The notes beneath the pieces were generated by a model that saw only the letters and a program-made list of their open reading frames with translations, made no database searches and was not told the origin of the DNA. From positions 1,922,001 to 1,986,000 of the forward strand of contig NZ_CP113059.1 in the NCBI RefSeq assembly GCF_026625705.1: a stretch of 64,000 nt of DNA, in the 5' to 3' direction. Of the stretch, positions 36,556 through 45,335 are shown piece by piece (the stretch's first letter is position 1; each line of letters opens with the position of its first letter). This DNA comes from Pedobacter sp. SL55 (lineage in GTDB: Bacteria; Bacteroidota; Bacteroidia; Sphingobacteriales; Sphingobacteriaceae). Position numbers and translations under genes: made by a program.

Positions 36556-36903
36556 CTATTCTCTTTTTAATAAGATAACTTCATCATTTTGAGAAAACAT
36601 ATATCCATATTCATAACAAAAAACATATACGTTTCCTGTTTCGGCAAGGTAGTAGTGTGTATGGTAATCAAAATCGAAACCTTTTTTAGCTAAGCTCTCT
36701 TTTTTTACTTTGTTATTACCATTGTTGCTCTCTTCTTTTAACAGTTTTCTGTTTTTATTTAAGATTTGATTTATTTTTCTGATGGTTTCTCCGTCTTCAC
36801 TCTTACGCTTGTTATTGTAATTGTTTCTGCATTGATCATCACAAAACTTCTTATCTGCCCGTCCTTTAATCTCGGTGTGGCAATCTAAACAAAATCGACT
36901 CAT
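36556..36903 (-). CDS. Zinc-ribbon protein of unknown function
   Basis: A 115-residue protein with an N-terminal zinc ribbon formed by Cys5, Cys8, Cys21 and Cys25 (FCLDC...KKFCDDQC), a basic Asn/Lys-rich linker, and a C-terminal part with repeated aromatic residues (FDFDYHTHYYLAETGNVYVF). It resembles small Bacteroidota zinc-ribbon proteins (DUF2116-like) that I cannot assign a function to. It could bind nucleic acid. Confidence 0.7.
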   Translation of the reverse strand: MSRFCLDCHTEIKGRADKKFCDDQCRNNYNNKRKSEDGETIRKINQILNKNRKLLKEESNNGNNKVKKESLAKKGFDFDYHTHYYLAETGNVYVFCYEYGYMFSQNDEVILLKRE

Positions 36904-37149
36904 AGGCTTTATCGGTTTGTACCAACTAAAAATACGAAGAAATTATTGGAAAAAATGCAGTAAATGGCATTTATATGATTATAAGCGTTTATAAACGGTT
37001 ATTATCCGAATATATTTTCCCACGACACCGATGTTTGTCTTAACATTCTATTAAAGAATAGTATAAAACGATTTATAAACGTTAAAGCTATTTAATAGCT
37101 ATTATTCTTAATATAAATATCCTTAAAAAATTATCAATTACCTATGAAT

Positions 37150-37182
37150 AGGCAGCCTACTTTAATAGTAGCTGCCTTTTTT
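37150..37182 (+). terminator. Orphan + strand intrinsic terminator
   Basis: AGGCAGC...GCTGCCT with an inner TACT/AGTA extension and a TTAAT loop is followed by TTTTTT. No + strand gene precedes it: both neighbouring genes are on the minus strand. The 384-nt gap (36904-37287) is otherwise AT-rich with two TTTATAAACG-type blocks. A small RNA transcribed rightward from about 36950-37140 is possible. Confidence 0.5.
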
Positions 37183-37287
37183 GTTCTACGAAAGTTTTAG
37201 TTTTTTTATAAAACAATAAGTGAGAAGCTAAGCCCGCTAGGTAAGAGCTAAATTTTAGGGCTCATTATTAAACAATTGATGCAGATA

Positions 37288-37920
37288 TCAAATCAGCTCC
37301 TGCTCACGTGCATAAGAAAGTAGTTCTGTAATTGAATTTACGTTTACCTTGGCCATCATTTTACGCCGATGCGCCACAATGGTATGCCTGCTTAAATGTG
37401 TTTGCTCTGCGGTTTGGGCAATAGACAATCCGCGGGCAAAATACTGCAAAAGCTCAAGTTCACGTGCCGTAAATAATAGCTTTTTTGTTAAATTAGAATT
37501 TAGCACAATATCGCTAATGGTGGGAGAGATATATTGCTCGCCTTGCGAAATAGTGGTAAGGCATTCTAAAATTGTACTGAACCCCGAAGACTTACTTACA
37601 AAACCATTAGGGTTGTAGCTTAAAATATTGGTAATTGCCGTTGGGCTTATTACCGAGCTCATAATGATAATGGTAACGCTTTTATTTAACCTTTTTGCCT
37701 CGTTAATTAATGGTAGCCCATTTTTTTGCTTCAGGTAATAATCTAAAAATAGATAAATTGGAGATTGGTGATGTTTGATTAAGAAATGGGTAAGCTCCTT
37801 CTCTTCGCTAAAGGTATGTACCGAGCTGAAAAGTTCCAACCGTTCAATTAATGCAGAAAATGAATCAGCAAATAAAAGATGGTCGTCAAAAATAATTGCA
37901 ATAGCGTCGTTTTTTTTCAT
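37288..37920 (-). CDS. NarL/LuxR-type response regulator, orphan
   Basis: A 210-residue two-domain response regulator. The receiver domain keeps the acidic pocket Asp12-Asp13, the phospho-acceptor Asp60 in YLFLDYY and Lys110 in GFVSKSS. The LuxR-type helix-turn-helix (about residues 146-206) has FTARELELLQYFARGLSIAQTA and LSRHTIVAHRRKMMAK. No histidine kinase gene is near it, so the partner is elsewhere. The long AT-rich upstream region may be its own promoter region. Confidence 0.9.
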   Translation of the reverse strand: MKKNDAIAIIFDDHLLFADSFSALIERLELFSSVHTFSEEKELTHFLIKHHQSPIYLFLDYYLKQKNGLPLINEAKRLNKSVTIIIMSSVISPTAITNILSYNPNGFVSKSSGFSTILECLTTISQGEQYISPTISDIVLNSNLTKKLLFTARELELLQYFARGLSIAQTAEQTHLSRHTIVAHRRKMMAKVNVNSITELLSYAREQELI

Positions 37921-38547
37921 AAACGAACCAAATATATCATAAAAGTATGGAGAAGCTTTATATTTGTAGTTCTTAGGTTATTTTATGGCAAATTAATGCT
38001 ATTGATGTATTGTATAATAGCATAAGTTTGCTATTTATTTTTGATGCTTTACAAAATTCTTTTTGCGTTTTTTTATCTTTTTTGGCTAAAATAAAATAGA
38101 AAATGTTTTAATTAAGCTCAGTTTGCAATTGAATGTTTTTGTACAACTATTCGTAACAATTTATTGTTGTTTCTTTAAACTTATATAGCATTAATTTGCT
38201 ATAATTAATTAGGGTATAATTTACTTGGTATAAACATATTACCTTTGAAATAGTACATGGATTTAACAAAACATGTTAGTCTTAAAAGATTGACGGAATG
38301 TTATCTAAGGTTTGATATGATGAATACACCCATTGTCATCAATTGTGCTCTCGATACATTTTAGAGGTAAATTTTGATAAACAAAGTTTACCTCAAATAT
38401 TGCCGATTTCTTTTAAAGACATTTGGCCCTATATCTACAATATTCTTAAAAGTAGTTTTTTCTGACACGTTAAGTAACGTAGTCAGGAAATCTTACTTGA
38501 ACTGAGCCAAGTAGTTGTTAATGTTTAATGAAAACTTATTGAAACGA
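37921..38547. other. AT-rich 627-nt gap with one hairpin
   Basis: I find no convincing gene. The stretch is very AT-rich and contains a hairpin GAGGTAAA...TTTACCTC (38364-38394) and several TATAATT-like blocks (about 38160-38240). It may hold the promoter of the response regulator gene on its left and the 3' end of the YeeE transcript on its right. Confidence 0.5.
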
Positions 38548-39042
38548 CTAATGCGGCAGTTTATCCCTCAGTAAACCATACACCCAAGTGCCTGCAATAG
38601 CGCTCAAAAGTGTTACCGAAATTACGGTTGCACCCGTGCCAATTTGGGCGAAAAGTGGCCCCGGACAAGCACCTGTTACTGCCCAGCCCAAGCCAAACAG
38701 TAAACCACCATAAATTTGACCTTTGTTAAAAGTTTTTGGATGAAATTCGATGGTTTCGCCGTAAATGGTTTTGATGTTGAATTTTTTAATCAACCAAATA
38801 GAAATTGTACCTACTAAAATAGCACTGCCAATAATGCCATACATGTGGAAAGATTGCAGGCGGAACATTTCTTGAATACGGAACCAACTTACTACTTCGG
38901 ATTTTACGAACACTACGCCAAATAGCAGTCCCACAATTAAGTATTTAAGGTTGTGGTACCACTTGTGCGTTAAGTGACTTTCGTTTACACAAATGGTATC
39001 TAAAGATCTTACTTCAAAATCTGTATTTTCTTGATTTTTCAT
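38548..39042 (-). CDS. YeeE/YedE family permease, second half (PmpB-like)
   Basis: A 164-residue integral membrane protein (four to five helices) of the YeeE/YedE sulfur transport family, DUF6691 type. The conserved Cys lies in TGACPGPLFAQIGTG. It starts 4 nt after the other YeeE half and both would together make one permease for thiosulfate, sulfide or persulfide-type sulfur. Similar gene pairs accompany the ETHE1/rhodanese genes of BigR- or PmpR-controlled loci. Confidence 0.88.
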   Translation of the reverse strand: MKNQENTDFEVRSLDTICVNESHLTHKWYHNLKYLIVGLLFGVVFVKSEVVSWFRIQEMFRLQSFHMYGIIGSAILVGTISIWLIKKFNIKTIYGETIEFHPKTFNKGQIYGGLLFGLGWAVTGACPGPLFAQIGTGATVISVTLLSAIAGTWVYGLLRDKLPH

Positions 39043-39046
39043 AACA

Positions 39047-39610
39047 TTAAAGTGCTAAAATGTGAGGTAAAATTAAATTGGCCATGATAAAGCCGCCAAT
39101 CATAAAACAAATGGTTGCAACTAAAGAAGGCCATTGCAAGTTTGATAAACCCATAATGGCATGTCCGCTGGTGCAGCCGCCAGCATAACGCGTACCAAAA
39201 CCTACCAAAAAGCCACCAACTACCATCAATAAAAACCCTTTTAAGCTTAGTAATGCAGGCCAGTTCATAATGTCTTCTGGCACTAGGTTATTATAATTGG
39301 TAATACCGTAGCCAGATAATTCTGTAACTAACTTAGGATTAACTTGAATAGGGTTGGGGTTTGCAAAAATGCTTATGGCCAGTAAGCCACCCAGCAATAT
39401 GCCGAACACAAAAAATAAGTTCCAAGCCTCTTTCTTCCAATCGTATTTAAAAAACGGAATGTTTGCCGGCACACAAGCGGCACAAATGTGCCTTAACGAT
39501 GAGCTAATACCAAAAGACTTGTTGCCCAATATCAGCAGTGCAGGTACGGTTAAACCAATTAGCGGTCCAGCAATGTACCAAGGCCAAGGTTGCTTTAAAA
39601 ATTCTAACAT
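39047..39610 (-). CDS. YeeE/YedE family permease, first half (PmpA-like)
   Basis: A 187-residue membrane protein with the family signature [16 protein letters not shown], in which the Cys is part of the sulfur relay path of YeeE-type channels. Helices are visible at about residues 9-30, 55-80, 105-128, 145-160 and 165-184. It is the first gene of a two-gene unit whose promoter carries one of the three operator-like repeats of the sulfur cluster. Confidence 0.88.
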   Translation of the reverse strand: MLEFLKQPWPWYIAGPLIGLTVPALLILGNKSFGISSSLRHICAACVPANIPFFKYDWKKEAWNLFFVFGILLGGLLAISIFANPNPIQVNPKLVTELSGYGITNYNNLVPEDIMNWPALLSLKGFLLMVVGGFLVGFGTRYAGGCTSGHAIMGLSNLQWPSLVATICFMIGGFIMANLILPHILAL

Positions 39611-39637
39611 AATTTTATAATGTAATTCTGAATGTTA

Positions 39638-39687
39638 CAAAGGTGCAATATCGAAACTGTAAGTTCGGTTACTTTGGTTACACAAGG
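39638..39687 (-). promoter_or_regulatory. Promoter and operator-like site of the YeeE pair
   Basis: The + strand reads GTTACTTTGGTTACACAAG at 39668-39686. On the minus strand this contains GTAAC-CAAA-GTAAC, and 30 nt after it ends a TTTG (39638-39641 as CAAA) in the -7 position. The same sequence and spacing occur at 43356-43404 and 44517-44565. Confidence 0.75.
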
Positions 39688-39739
39688 AGATTGTTTTAAA
39701 GTTCTCATTCTTAATTATTGATGTGTAGCGTAGATTTAG

Positions 39740-40298
39740 GCCAATTTCCTCGTCTCGAGCGCAGCCGAGCGGTCTTTTAAGCTTAAATTGTAGCGATGGG
39801 TTAAATGTCAAATCCAAAAATACTTCTACTTTAGTTTCTTATCGGATATACATAAATATTAAGCTGTTTTTCGCTCTATGCCGCGAGGCATTTTACTTTT
39901 GAGGCATCAAAAGTAAACAAACCCGGAGCGCAGCGTAGCTCATTCATGCCAATTAAAATATTAATAGATGAATAAATGCTTTTCAATCCCGCTATGTGCC
40001 TTTTCACAAGCCAACGCTCATCAAAAAAACAGTGGCATTTCGTTTTGCTAGCAATTCCTAAAACATTGTTTGTGCAAACCCCAACGCAAAACCACTGCGT
40101 TTAAGATTTGGTAGTGCTATTTTTTCTGTTGTGCTCCTGTTTTTTTGATTTAGCTGGCACTGGGGATTGACGGACGTGCTTAGCTTAAGACAGCAATATA
40201 TGAACTGACCTTAGCAAAATGCCAAAATGCAATGAGTAAAATTATGTTTCCACGATACATCCCCAAAAGCACTCTGACTTAAAGCTCTAAAATTAACT
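39740..40298. other. Repeat-like 560-nt gap without a gene
   Basis: No gene is supported. The blocks GAGCGCAGCCGAGCGGTC (about 39757), ATGCCGCGAGGCATTTTACT (about 39880, a palindrome around CGCGAGG), GAGGCATCAAAAGTAAACAA and CGGAGCGCAGCGTAGC look like an interspersed repeat of the kind found after Bacteroidota operons. Confidence 0.5.
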
Positions 40299-41009
40299 TT
40301 ACTTCAACTGCTTACGTACCGTAGTTTCCTCAACAAAACCTAAATTATCCCAAACTAATTTTTCGTTTTTATAGAGTTTAAGTACAGGTAGTGCCTCAAT
40401 TTTTAGATTTTTGCAAAGGTCAATGTTGGCATCGGCATCAATACGTACAATTACCACTTTATTGGCCATGTCTTTAGCTATTTTATCTAAATAAGGTTTC
40501 ATTTTCTTACAAGGTATACACCAATCCGCATAAAAATCTATCAATACCATTTTGTCTGATTTTAATAGCTTTTCGTATTGTGCTAAAGTCATTCCTTTGG
40601 TTGCTGTTGCATTGGTATCTTTGGTTTCTGGTAAGTTGTTGGTTCGCCATTCCATCATCCCGCCAGGCATTTCTACTATGTTTTTAAAGCCTACGGCACT
40701 TAATTGTTTTACCGCAATTTTGCTTCTGCCGCCACTTAAACAATATACGTAAACAGGTTTTGTTTTGTCTAGTGCGGCAATTTTATCTTCAAAATGTTTA
40801 TCGTTAATGTTGGCATTGATGGCATTTTGGATATGCCCATTTTTAAATTCACTTGGCGTACGAACATCAAGGAGTTGGATGTGGTGTTCTTTTTCGAGTT
40901 GTTTGGTCAATTCGGTAGCCGAAACACTAGTTATGGTAGGGGTGGTTTGAGCGTAACTGTAACTGGCTAAAATTATTGCGGCAACACAAATGAAAATACT
41001 TTTATACAT
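40299..41009 (-). CDS. Secreted rhodanese-thioredoxin fusion protein
   Basis: A signal peptide (MYKSIFICVAAIILASYSYA) is followed by a rhodanese domain with active-site Cys in YCLSGGRS and then a thioredoxin domain with DWCIPCKKMKP. It would work in the periplasm, moving sulfane sulfur or reducing persulfides and disulfides. The start at 41009 is chosen because it gives a clean signal peptide and lies 6 nt after the trxA stop; an in-frame ATG at 41078 would lie inside trxA. Last gene of a four-gene unit that starts with the MBL-rhodanese gene. Confidence 0.87.
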   Translation of the reverse strand: MYKSIFICVAAIILASYSYAQTTPTITSVSATELTKQLEKEHHIQLLDVRTPSEFKNGHIQNAINANINDKHFEDKIAALDKTKPVYVYCLSGGRSKIAVKQLSAVGFKNIVEMPGGMMEWRTNNLPETKDTNATATKGMTLAQYEKLLKSDKMVLIDFYADWCIPCKKMKPYLDKIAKDMANKVVIVRIDADANIDLCKNLKIEALPVLKLYKNEKLVWDNLGFVEETTVRKQLK

Positions 41010-41014
41010 AGATT

Positions 41015-41308
41015 TTATAGGTTTTGGGTAATTAATCTTTCTAAGTCGGCAACTGGAATTAAACCCGACTGGCGCCAAATGATATTTCCTTTTTTAAATA
41101 AAATGAGCGTAGGCACACCGCTTACTCGGTAGGTTGCTGCTGCTTGCTGATTTTTATCTACATCTATTTTAATGATACTGGCTTTATCGCCCACACGTTT
41201 TTTGAGGTCTGCTAACATAGGGGCCATCATTTTACATGGCCCACACCACTCGGCAAAAAAGTCTATTAAAACGGGTTTATCTTGATTGATGATTTCTTGA
41301 AAAGTCAT
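41015..41308 (-). CDS. trxA: Thioredoxin
   Basis: A 97-residue cytosolic thioredoxin with the active site WCGPCK (residues 21-26), the cis-Pro in [10 protein letters not shown] and the usual DVDKN and [12 protein letters not shown] segments. In this operon it probably regenerates persulfide- or disulfide-bearing partners, rather than serving as the main housekeeping thioredoxin. It lies 30 nt downstream of the methyltransferase gene. Confidence 0.92.
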   Translation of the reverse strand: MTFQEIINQDKPVLIDFFAEWCGPCKMMAPMLADLKKRVGDKASIIKIDVDKNQQAAATYRVSGVPTLILFKKGNIIWRQSGLIPVADLERLITQNL

Positions 41309-41338
41309 GCCAAATATTTAATTACTTAGATAGGATAT

Positions 41339-41932
41339 TTACTTCTTTACAAAGTTGATAAAAACTTCTGTATTTGTTCTAGGCTTGATACTATTGTAAC
41401 AATCTTCCAATTTTTTGATGGAGAAATATTTTTCAAATAACGTTTGGTATTCGATGGTATTTCCTCCAAAAGGTGGGCCTTGTTTTTGGAAATCTACATT
41501 AAACAGCAGACCTATAATTTGCCCATTTTCTTTTAATAAGGATGCAGCTTGTGCTACATAATTTTGGCGCAACTTAGGATCTATGGCACAAAAAAAGGTT
41601 TGCTCAATCATTAAATCGTACTGGCCTTTATGCTCAAAAAAATCGCCAAGAATAATTTTTACTGATGGATTTTTGGCATATTTCTGTTGTAGCTGAGCTA
41701 CCGCTTTTGGAGCAATATCTATCAGTGTAATGTTGGTAAAACCATTTTGGAGTAACCAATTGGCTTCGTGAGCATTGCCACAACCCGGAATTAAAATAGC
41801 GGCATCTTTATTAGTGTATTGTGCCATATAAGTAATAATGGCGGGCGAGGCCATACCAATATCCCAGCCAGTTTGTTGGTTTTCCCAACGGCTATTCCAA
41901 AAAGATTGATCGAGTGGATGTGTCTGTTGCAT
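41339..41932 (-). CDS. TPMT-family S-methyltransferase
   Basis: A 197-residue SAM-dependent methyltransferase of the thiopurine/thiol methyltransferase family. The family blocks FWNSRWENQQTGWDIGMASP (residues 11-30), LIPGCGNAHEANWL (47-60) and EQTFFCAIDPKLR are clear. TPMT-type enzymes methylate thiols, thiocyanate, iodide or sulfide. In a persulfide operon, detoxifying methylation of sulfide or small thiols is the reasonable inference. It starts 8 nt after the MBL-rhodanese gene. Confidence 0.87.
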   Translation of the reverse strand: MQQTHPLDQSFWNSRWENQQTGWDIGMASPAIITYMAQYTNKDAAILIPGCGNAHEANWLLQNGFTNITLIDIAPKAVAQLQQKYAKNPSVKIILGDFFEHKGQYDLMIEQTFFCAIDPKLRQNYVAQAASLLKENGQIIGLLFNVDFQKQGPPFGGNTIEYQTLFEKYFSIKKLEDCYNSIKPRTNTEVFINFVKK

Positions 41933-41940
41933 AATGCTTT

Positions 41941-43329
41941 TTAATCTGTAAGTTTTGTATTAGCCAACCATTCTTTCATACCGCCCGAGAAGTTTTTTAC
42001 ATCGTTGAAACCATTTCTCCTTAAAATGGAATAGGCAATGGCAGCACGATCGCCACTTTGGCAATGGATGATGACCTGCTTATCTCTACTAATTTTATCT
42101 AGGTTATCTTGCAAAGTACCAACAAAAATAGGTTCTGCACCTTCAATATGTCCATCTTGGTATTCTTTCGAATTACGTACATCAACAATTTGTACATCAT
42201 CTTTACCTAAATAAGTTTTAAATGTTGCTAAATCAATCACATCGGCGGTTTGTAGCTCAATGTCTAAATCATCAACGCTTTCAACAAAGCCATAAATATG
42301 GTCAAGGCCAATGCGCATTAGTTTTCGTGTAATTTCTTCCATCTCGCTAGCATTGGCAACTAAAATAAACTGTTCTTGGTAGTTTAAAATCCATCCCGCC
42401 CAAGTGGCTAAGCTATTGTTATGTTGTATGTTTATACTGCCCGGTAAAAATCCTTTTGCAAAATCAGCTTTGTTGCGGGTATCAATTACTTTTAGGCCGT
42501 CTGCATAAGCTTTTTTAAATTCTGCTGCGGTTAATTTGTTATGTTTTGGCACTTCAACTAGTAATGGTCTTTCTACTTTGTTAAGGTGTTTCATCATGGC
42601 AAAATATTTAGGTGGCTCAGGTTGGCCTTCCAATAAATAAGCTACAAAGCCAGCTTCATCGTTCTCGTATTTAAAAGCCCAATTTCTAATTTTTTCGTAA
42701 CCTACGGTTGAGCTTGGCACCGATCCCAAAGCCTTACCACAGGCAGAACCCGCACCGTGGCCTGGCCAAACTTGAATAAAAGGTGCTAATTCGGCAAAAC
42801 GTTGTACCGATTGGTACATTTGTTTAGCACCTTTCTCTTGCGTACCTGCTAAGCCGGCTGCTTTCTCTAGTAAATCTGGTCTTCCAATATCGCCTACAAA
42901 AACAAAATCGCCCGTAAAAATCATTACTGGTTGGCTAGTTGCCGGATGATCTGTTAATAAAAAACTGATGCTTTCTGGTGTATGGCCAGGGGTATGTAAA
43001 ACCTCTAAAGTTAAGTTGCCCACCTTAATTATATCGCCATGCTTTAAGCCAACGTGATCAAATTGGTATTGCCAATCTGTGCCGCCTTCGTCTGATAAAT
43101 AGAGTTGAGCGCCCGTAACGGCAGCCAATTCTCTAGAACCCGCTAAGAAATCGGCATGGATATGCGTTTCGGTAATTTGGGTAATTTTAAGGTTGTTTTG
43201 CGCTGCAATTTTTAAGTAAACGTCTACATCGCGTTGTGCATCTATTACAATGGCGTTGCCTTTGGCTTGGCAGCCGATGATATAGCTCGCTTGAGCTAAA
43301 CTTTTATCGTATACGTGTTGAAAAAACAT
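41941..43329 (-). CDS. MBL-fold hydrolase with two rhodanese domains (persulfide dioxygenase-like)
   Basis: First gene of the four-gene sulfur unit. The MBL domain has TETHIHAD (His56, His58, Asp60), HTPGHTPESI, FTGDFVFVGDIGRPDL and WPGHGAGSACGK. Two rhodanese domains follow: the first lacks an active Cys, the second has Cys423 in HCQSGDR. It is a paralogue of the protein at 3837-5252 with the same architecture. Expected role is oxidation of persulfide sulfur to sulfite, linked to sulfur transfer by the rhodanese domain. Confidence 0.9.
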   Translation of the reverse strand: MFFQHVYDKSLAQASYIIGCQAKGNAIVIDAQRDVDVYLKIAAQNNLKITQITETHIHADFLAGSRELAAVTGAQLYLSDEGGTDWQYQFDHVGLKHGDIIKVGNLTLEVLHTPGHTPESISFLLTDHPATSQPVMIFTGDFVFVGDIGRPDLLEKAAGLAGTQEKGAKQMYQSVQRFAELAPFIQVWPGHGAGSACGKALGSVPSSTVGYEKIRNWAFKYENDEAGFVAYLLEGQPEPPKYFAMMKHLNKVERPLLVEVPKHNKLTAAEFKKAYADGLKVIDTRNKADFAKGFLPGSINIQHNNSLATWAGWILNYQEQFILVANASEMEEITRKLMRIGLDHIYGFVESVDDLDIELQTADVIDLATFKTYLGKDDVQIVDVRNSKEYQDGHIEGAEPIFVGTLQDNLDKISRDKQVIIHCQSGDRAAIAYSILRRNGFNDVKNFSGGMKEWLANTKLTD

Positions 43330-43355
43330 AAGTTTTGAATATTTAAGTGATGATA

Positions 43356-43404
43356 CAAATTTGCGACTAATAGTTTTGTAGTACAGTTACTTTGGTTACA
43401 CAAG
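43356..43404 (-). promoter_or_regulatory. Promoter and operator-like site of the MBL-rhodanese operon
   Basis: The + strand reads GTTACTTTGGTTACACAAG at 43386-43404. On the minus strand a TTTG (43356-43359) ends exactly 30 nt after the GTAAC-CAAA-GTAAC core, as at the other two sites. Identical to the YeeE site over 19 nt. Confidence 0.75.
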
Positions 43405-43710
43405 TGAGGTTATTTTTATGAAGTGTTAATTTTTTTGCTCGCCGCCGCTGGGCTCTTACTTTTTTTCAGAATTTCTTTATGTTTTTAATTGCCTTCAAGC
43501 TTGCTTCGCAGGTTGACCGCAAAATTAACAAAACCGGAGTTTACGGAGCTCATCAGCTTTGCTGATAAACTCTCGGCTGCGCCCTGTTCTATTAAAGTCA
43601 GAATGTATGCTTATTATTGCTACCCGAACAGGCCAAGGCCGATTTTAGGTAAACGGAGATGTTTTGCTAAGGCTGGAGTTGATCTACCGTGCAAGTCTGT
43701 TAAAATCACG
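43405..43710. other. 306-nt gap between the sulfur operons
   Basis: I see no gene. A rightward frame over 43489-43785 runs into the TauE gene and has no recognisable protein features. The DNA is less AT-rich than other gaps and contains CGCCGCCGCTGGGCTC and a small GCTCATCAGC-TTTGCTGATAA inverted block near 43550. It may be degenerate sequence. Confidence 0.4.
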
Positions 43711-44499
43711 TTACTTCAAAATGGTTTCTTTCATCAAAATATAAACGCCCATTACCAGAACAAACCAGCCAAAAGCAGGTTTTAGGTTTTTGCCCTCTAT
43801 TTTGGTAGATAGGTAACTGCCTATAAAAATGCCGATAATTGCAATAAAGGTAATGGTTAGTAGAAACGACCATTGGATTTGGCTTTGACTAATGGAGAAG
43901 ATAAAACCTGCCAAAGAATTTACAGCAATAATAAGTAGCGATGTACCAATGGCTGTTTTAATAGGTAACCTTAATAAATTAACCAAAGCTGGGATAATTA
44001 AAAAGCCACCACCGGCACCAATTAATCCGGTTACTATGCCTACAGCCGAGCCTTGTATAATTATTGATAAGGCTGTAGTTTGCGGTAGTGTGGTATTGTT
44101 TTTTGTATCTTTTTTAATCATGCTGTAAGCTGCAAAAAGCATGAGCACCGCAAAAAATACCATCAGTAAAATAGATTTGGTTAACAAGAAGTTTTCTACC
44201 TGAATTACGTTTTCGGGTATAGCGGGTAGCAAGAAATGTCTTGTTAAAAATACGGTAACAATTGAAGGTAGGCCAAAGTAAATGGCGGTGTTTAAATCAA
44301 TTAATCTTTTTTTAAAGTAAGAGAATGAACCTGCCAAGCTGGTAGAGCCTACCACAAATAGCGAATAGGTGGTGGCCAGAACTGTATCTACCGCAAAGAG
44401 GTAAACTAAAACCGGTACGGTTAAAATGCTGCCGCCGCCCCCAATTAAGCCCAGCGAAATGCCTATGAGAATTGAAGCCAAATATCCTGTTATTTCCAT
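43711..44499 (-). CDS. TauE/SafE family sulfite/sulfur-compound exporter
   Basis: A 262-residue membrane protein of about eight helices in two repeats, each starting with a glycine-rich helix: LGLIGGGGSILTVPVLVYL and TGLIGAGGGFLIIPALVNL. This is the TauE/SafE family, whose members export sulfite, sulfoacetate or related anions. In this neighbourhood it probably removes sulfite produced by the persulfide dioxygenase. It has its own promoter with the shared operator-like site. Confidence 0.9.
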   Translation of the reverse strand: MEITGYLASILIGISLGLIGGGGSILTVPVLVYLFAVDTVLATTYSLFVVGSTSLAGSFSYFKKRLIDLNTAIYFGLPSIVTVFLTRHFLLPAIPENVIQVENFLLTKSILLMVFFAVLMLFAAYSMIKKDTKNNTTLPQTTALSIIIQGSAVGIVTGLIGAGGGFLIIPALVNLLRLPIKTAIGTSLLIIAVNSLAGFIFSISQSQIQWSFLLTITFIAIIGIFIGSYLSTKIEGKNLKPAFGWFVLVMGVYILMKETILK

Positions 44500-44516
44500 G
44501 TTTTACTTTGATGGTT

Positions 44517-44565
44517 CAAAGCTAGTGCAAAGCCAAAAGGAATACAGTTACTTTAGTTACACAAG
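44517..44565 (-). promoter_or_regulatory. Promoter and operator-like site of the TauE/SafE gene
   Basis: The + strand reads GTTACTTTAGTTACACAAG at 44547-44565, one base different from the other two sites. The minus-strand TAGCTTTG (44517-44524) matches TAnnTTTG perfectly and its TTTG ends 30 nt after the core. The site overlaps the last codons of the Crp/Fnr gene. Confidence 0.78.
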
Positions 44566-45180
44566 GGTAATTTTGTTTCTGCCTAGTTTCACAGTGCCTT
44601 GGTCTTCTAGCTGTTTGAGCAAGCGAGAAACCACTACCCGTGCCGTACCCAACTCATTAGCCAATTGCTCGTGTGTGATGGCAATAATTTTGTTGTTGGT
44701 AAGTTCAGCTTTTTTGTACAGCAGGTTAAGCAAACGTTCATCTACTTTTTTAAAGGCAATGGCGTTAACAACTTCTAGTAATTCTTCGAAACGTTTGTGG
44801 TATAAGCGGAAAATATAGTCTAACCATTGCGGATATTCCTTGATAAAAAGGGAAACCTTATCTATTGGTAAAAATAATATCTCGGCATCTTCTTCCACTT
44901 CGGCCTTTACCTTGCTGGTTTCGTTGTGCATGCCACCCAAAAAAGACATGATGCAGCTTTCGCCAGCTTTAATGTAATACAGTAAAATCTCTCTGCCATC
45001 TTCTTCGGTGCGAATAACCTTCATACTGCCCTTAGTTACAATAGGGATAGCCCTGATGTGTGCATTTTCATTCAAAATCACGCTGCCAGCTGCATAGGTT
45101 TTCATGATGCTGTTTTCGTACAGTTTCTTGATTAGCTCTGGCGATGATTTTAGTTCTTCTACTTGATTGAGATTTTCCAT
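44557..45180 (-). CDS. Crp/Fnr family transcriptional regulator
   Basis: A 207-residue regulator with a cyclic-nucleotide-binding-like beta barrel (about residues 20-130), a dimerisation helix and a winged HTH whose recognition region is THEQLANELGTARVVVSRLLKQLEDQG. It has a single cysteine, Cys76 in GESCIMSF, so an FNR-type four-cysteine Fe-S cluster is excluded. It lies at the head of the sulfur cluster, directly upstream of TauE/SafE. It is the best candidate to bind the GTTACTTTGGTTACACAAG sites. Its signal may be a persulfide or oxidant acting on Cys76, but that is inference. Confidence 0.9.
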   Translation of the reverse strand: MENLNQVEELKSSPELIKKLYENSIMKTYAAGSVILNENAHIRAIPIVTKGSMKVIRTEEDGREILLYYIKAGESCIMSFLGGMHNETSKVKAEVEEDAEILFLPIDKVSLFIKEYPQWLDYIFRLYHKRFEELLEVVNAIAFKKVDERLLNLLYKKAELTNNKIIAITHEQLANELGTARVVVSRLLKQLEDQGTVKLGRNKITLV

Positions 45181-45291
45181 GAGGTAAAGTTAGGGATTTA
45201 GTTTACTTGAAATGGTAAAGAATATAGGGCAAATAGTATGGCAATTGCTCTGGATAATTGCACTTAGGCTAAAGAAGATTAAAATTTTACC

Positions 45292-45299
45292 TACCTTCG
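45292..45299 (+). promoter_or_regulatory. Possible -7 element of the Hsp70-like gene
   Basis: TACCTTCG differs from TAnnTTTG at one base and lies 36 nt before the ATG at 45336. Confidence 0.35.
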
Positions 45300-45335
45300 T
45301 CGCCCCGCAAATTTTTATTGTTTTAGCTTTTCCTT

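Noticed and set aside
41009..41078. An upstream start of the rhodanese-thioredoxin gene
   Set aside because: It would lie within trxA and hide the signal peptide; the ATG at 41009 gives a normal signal and a typical operon junction.
43489..43785. A rightward 98-codon frame after the MBL-rhodanese promoter
   Set aside because: It enters the TauE/SafE gene on the opposite strand and has no recognisable domain or start context.
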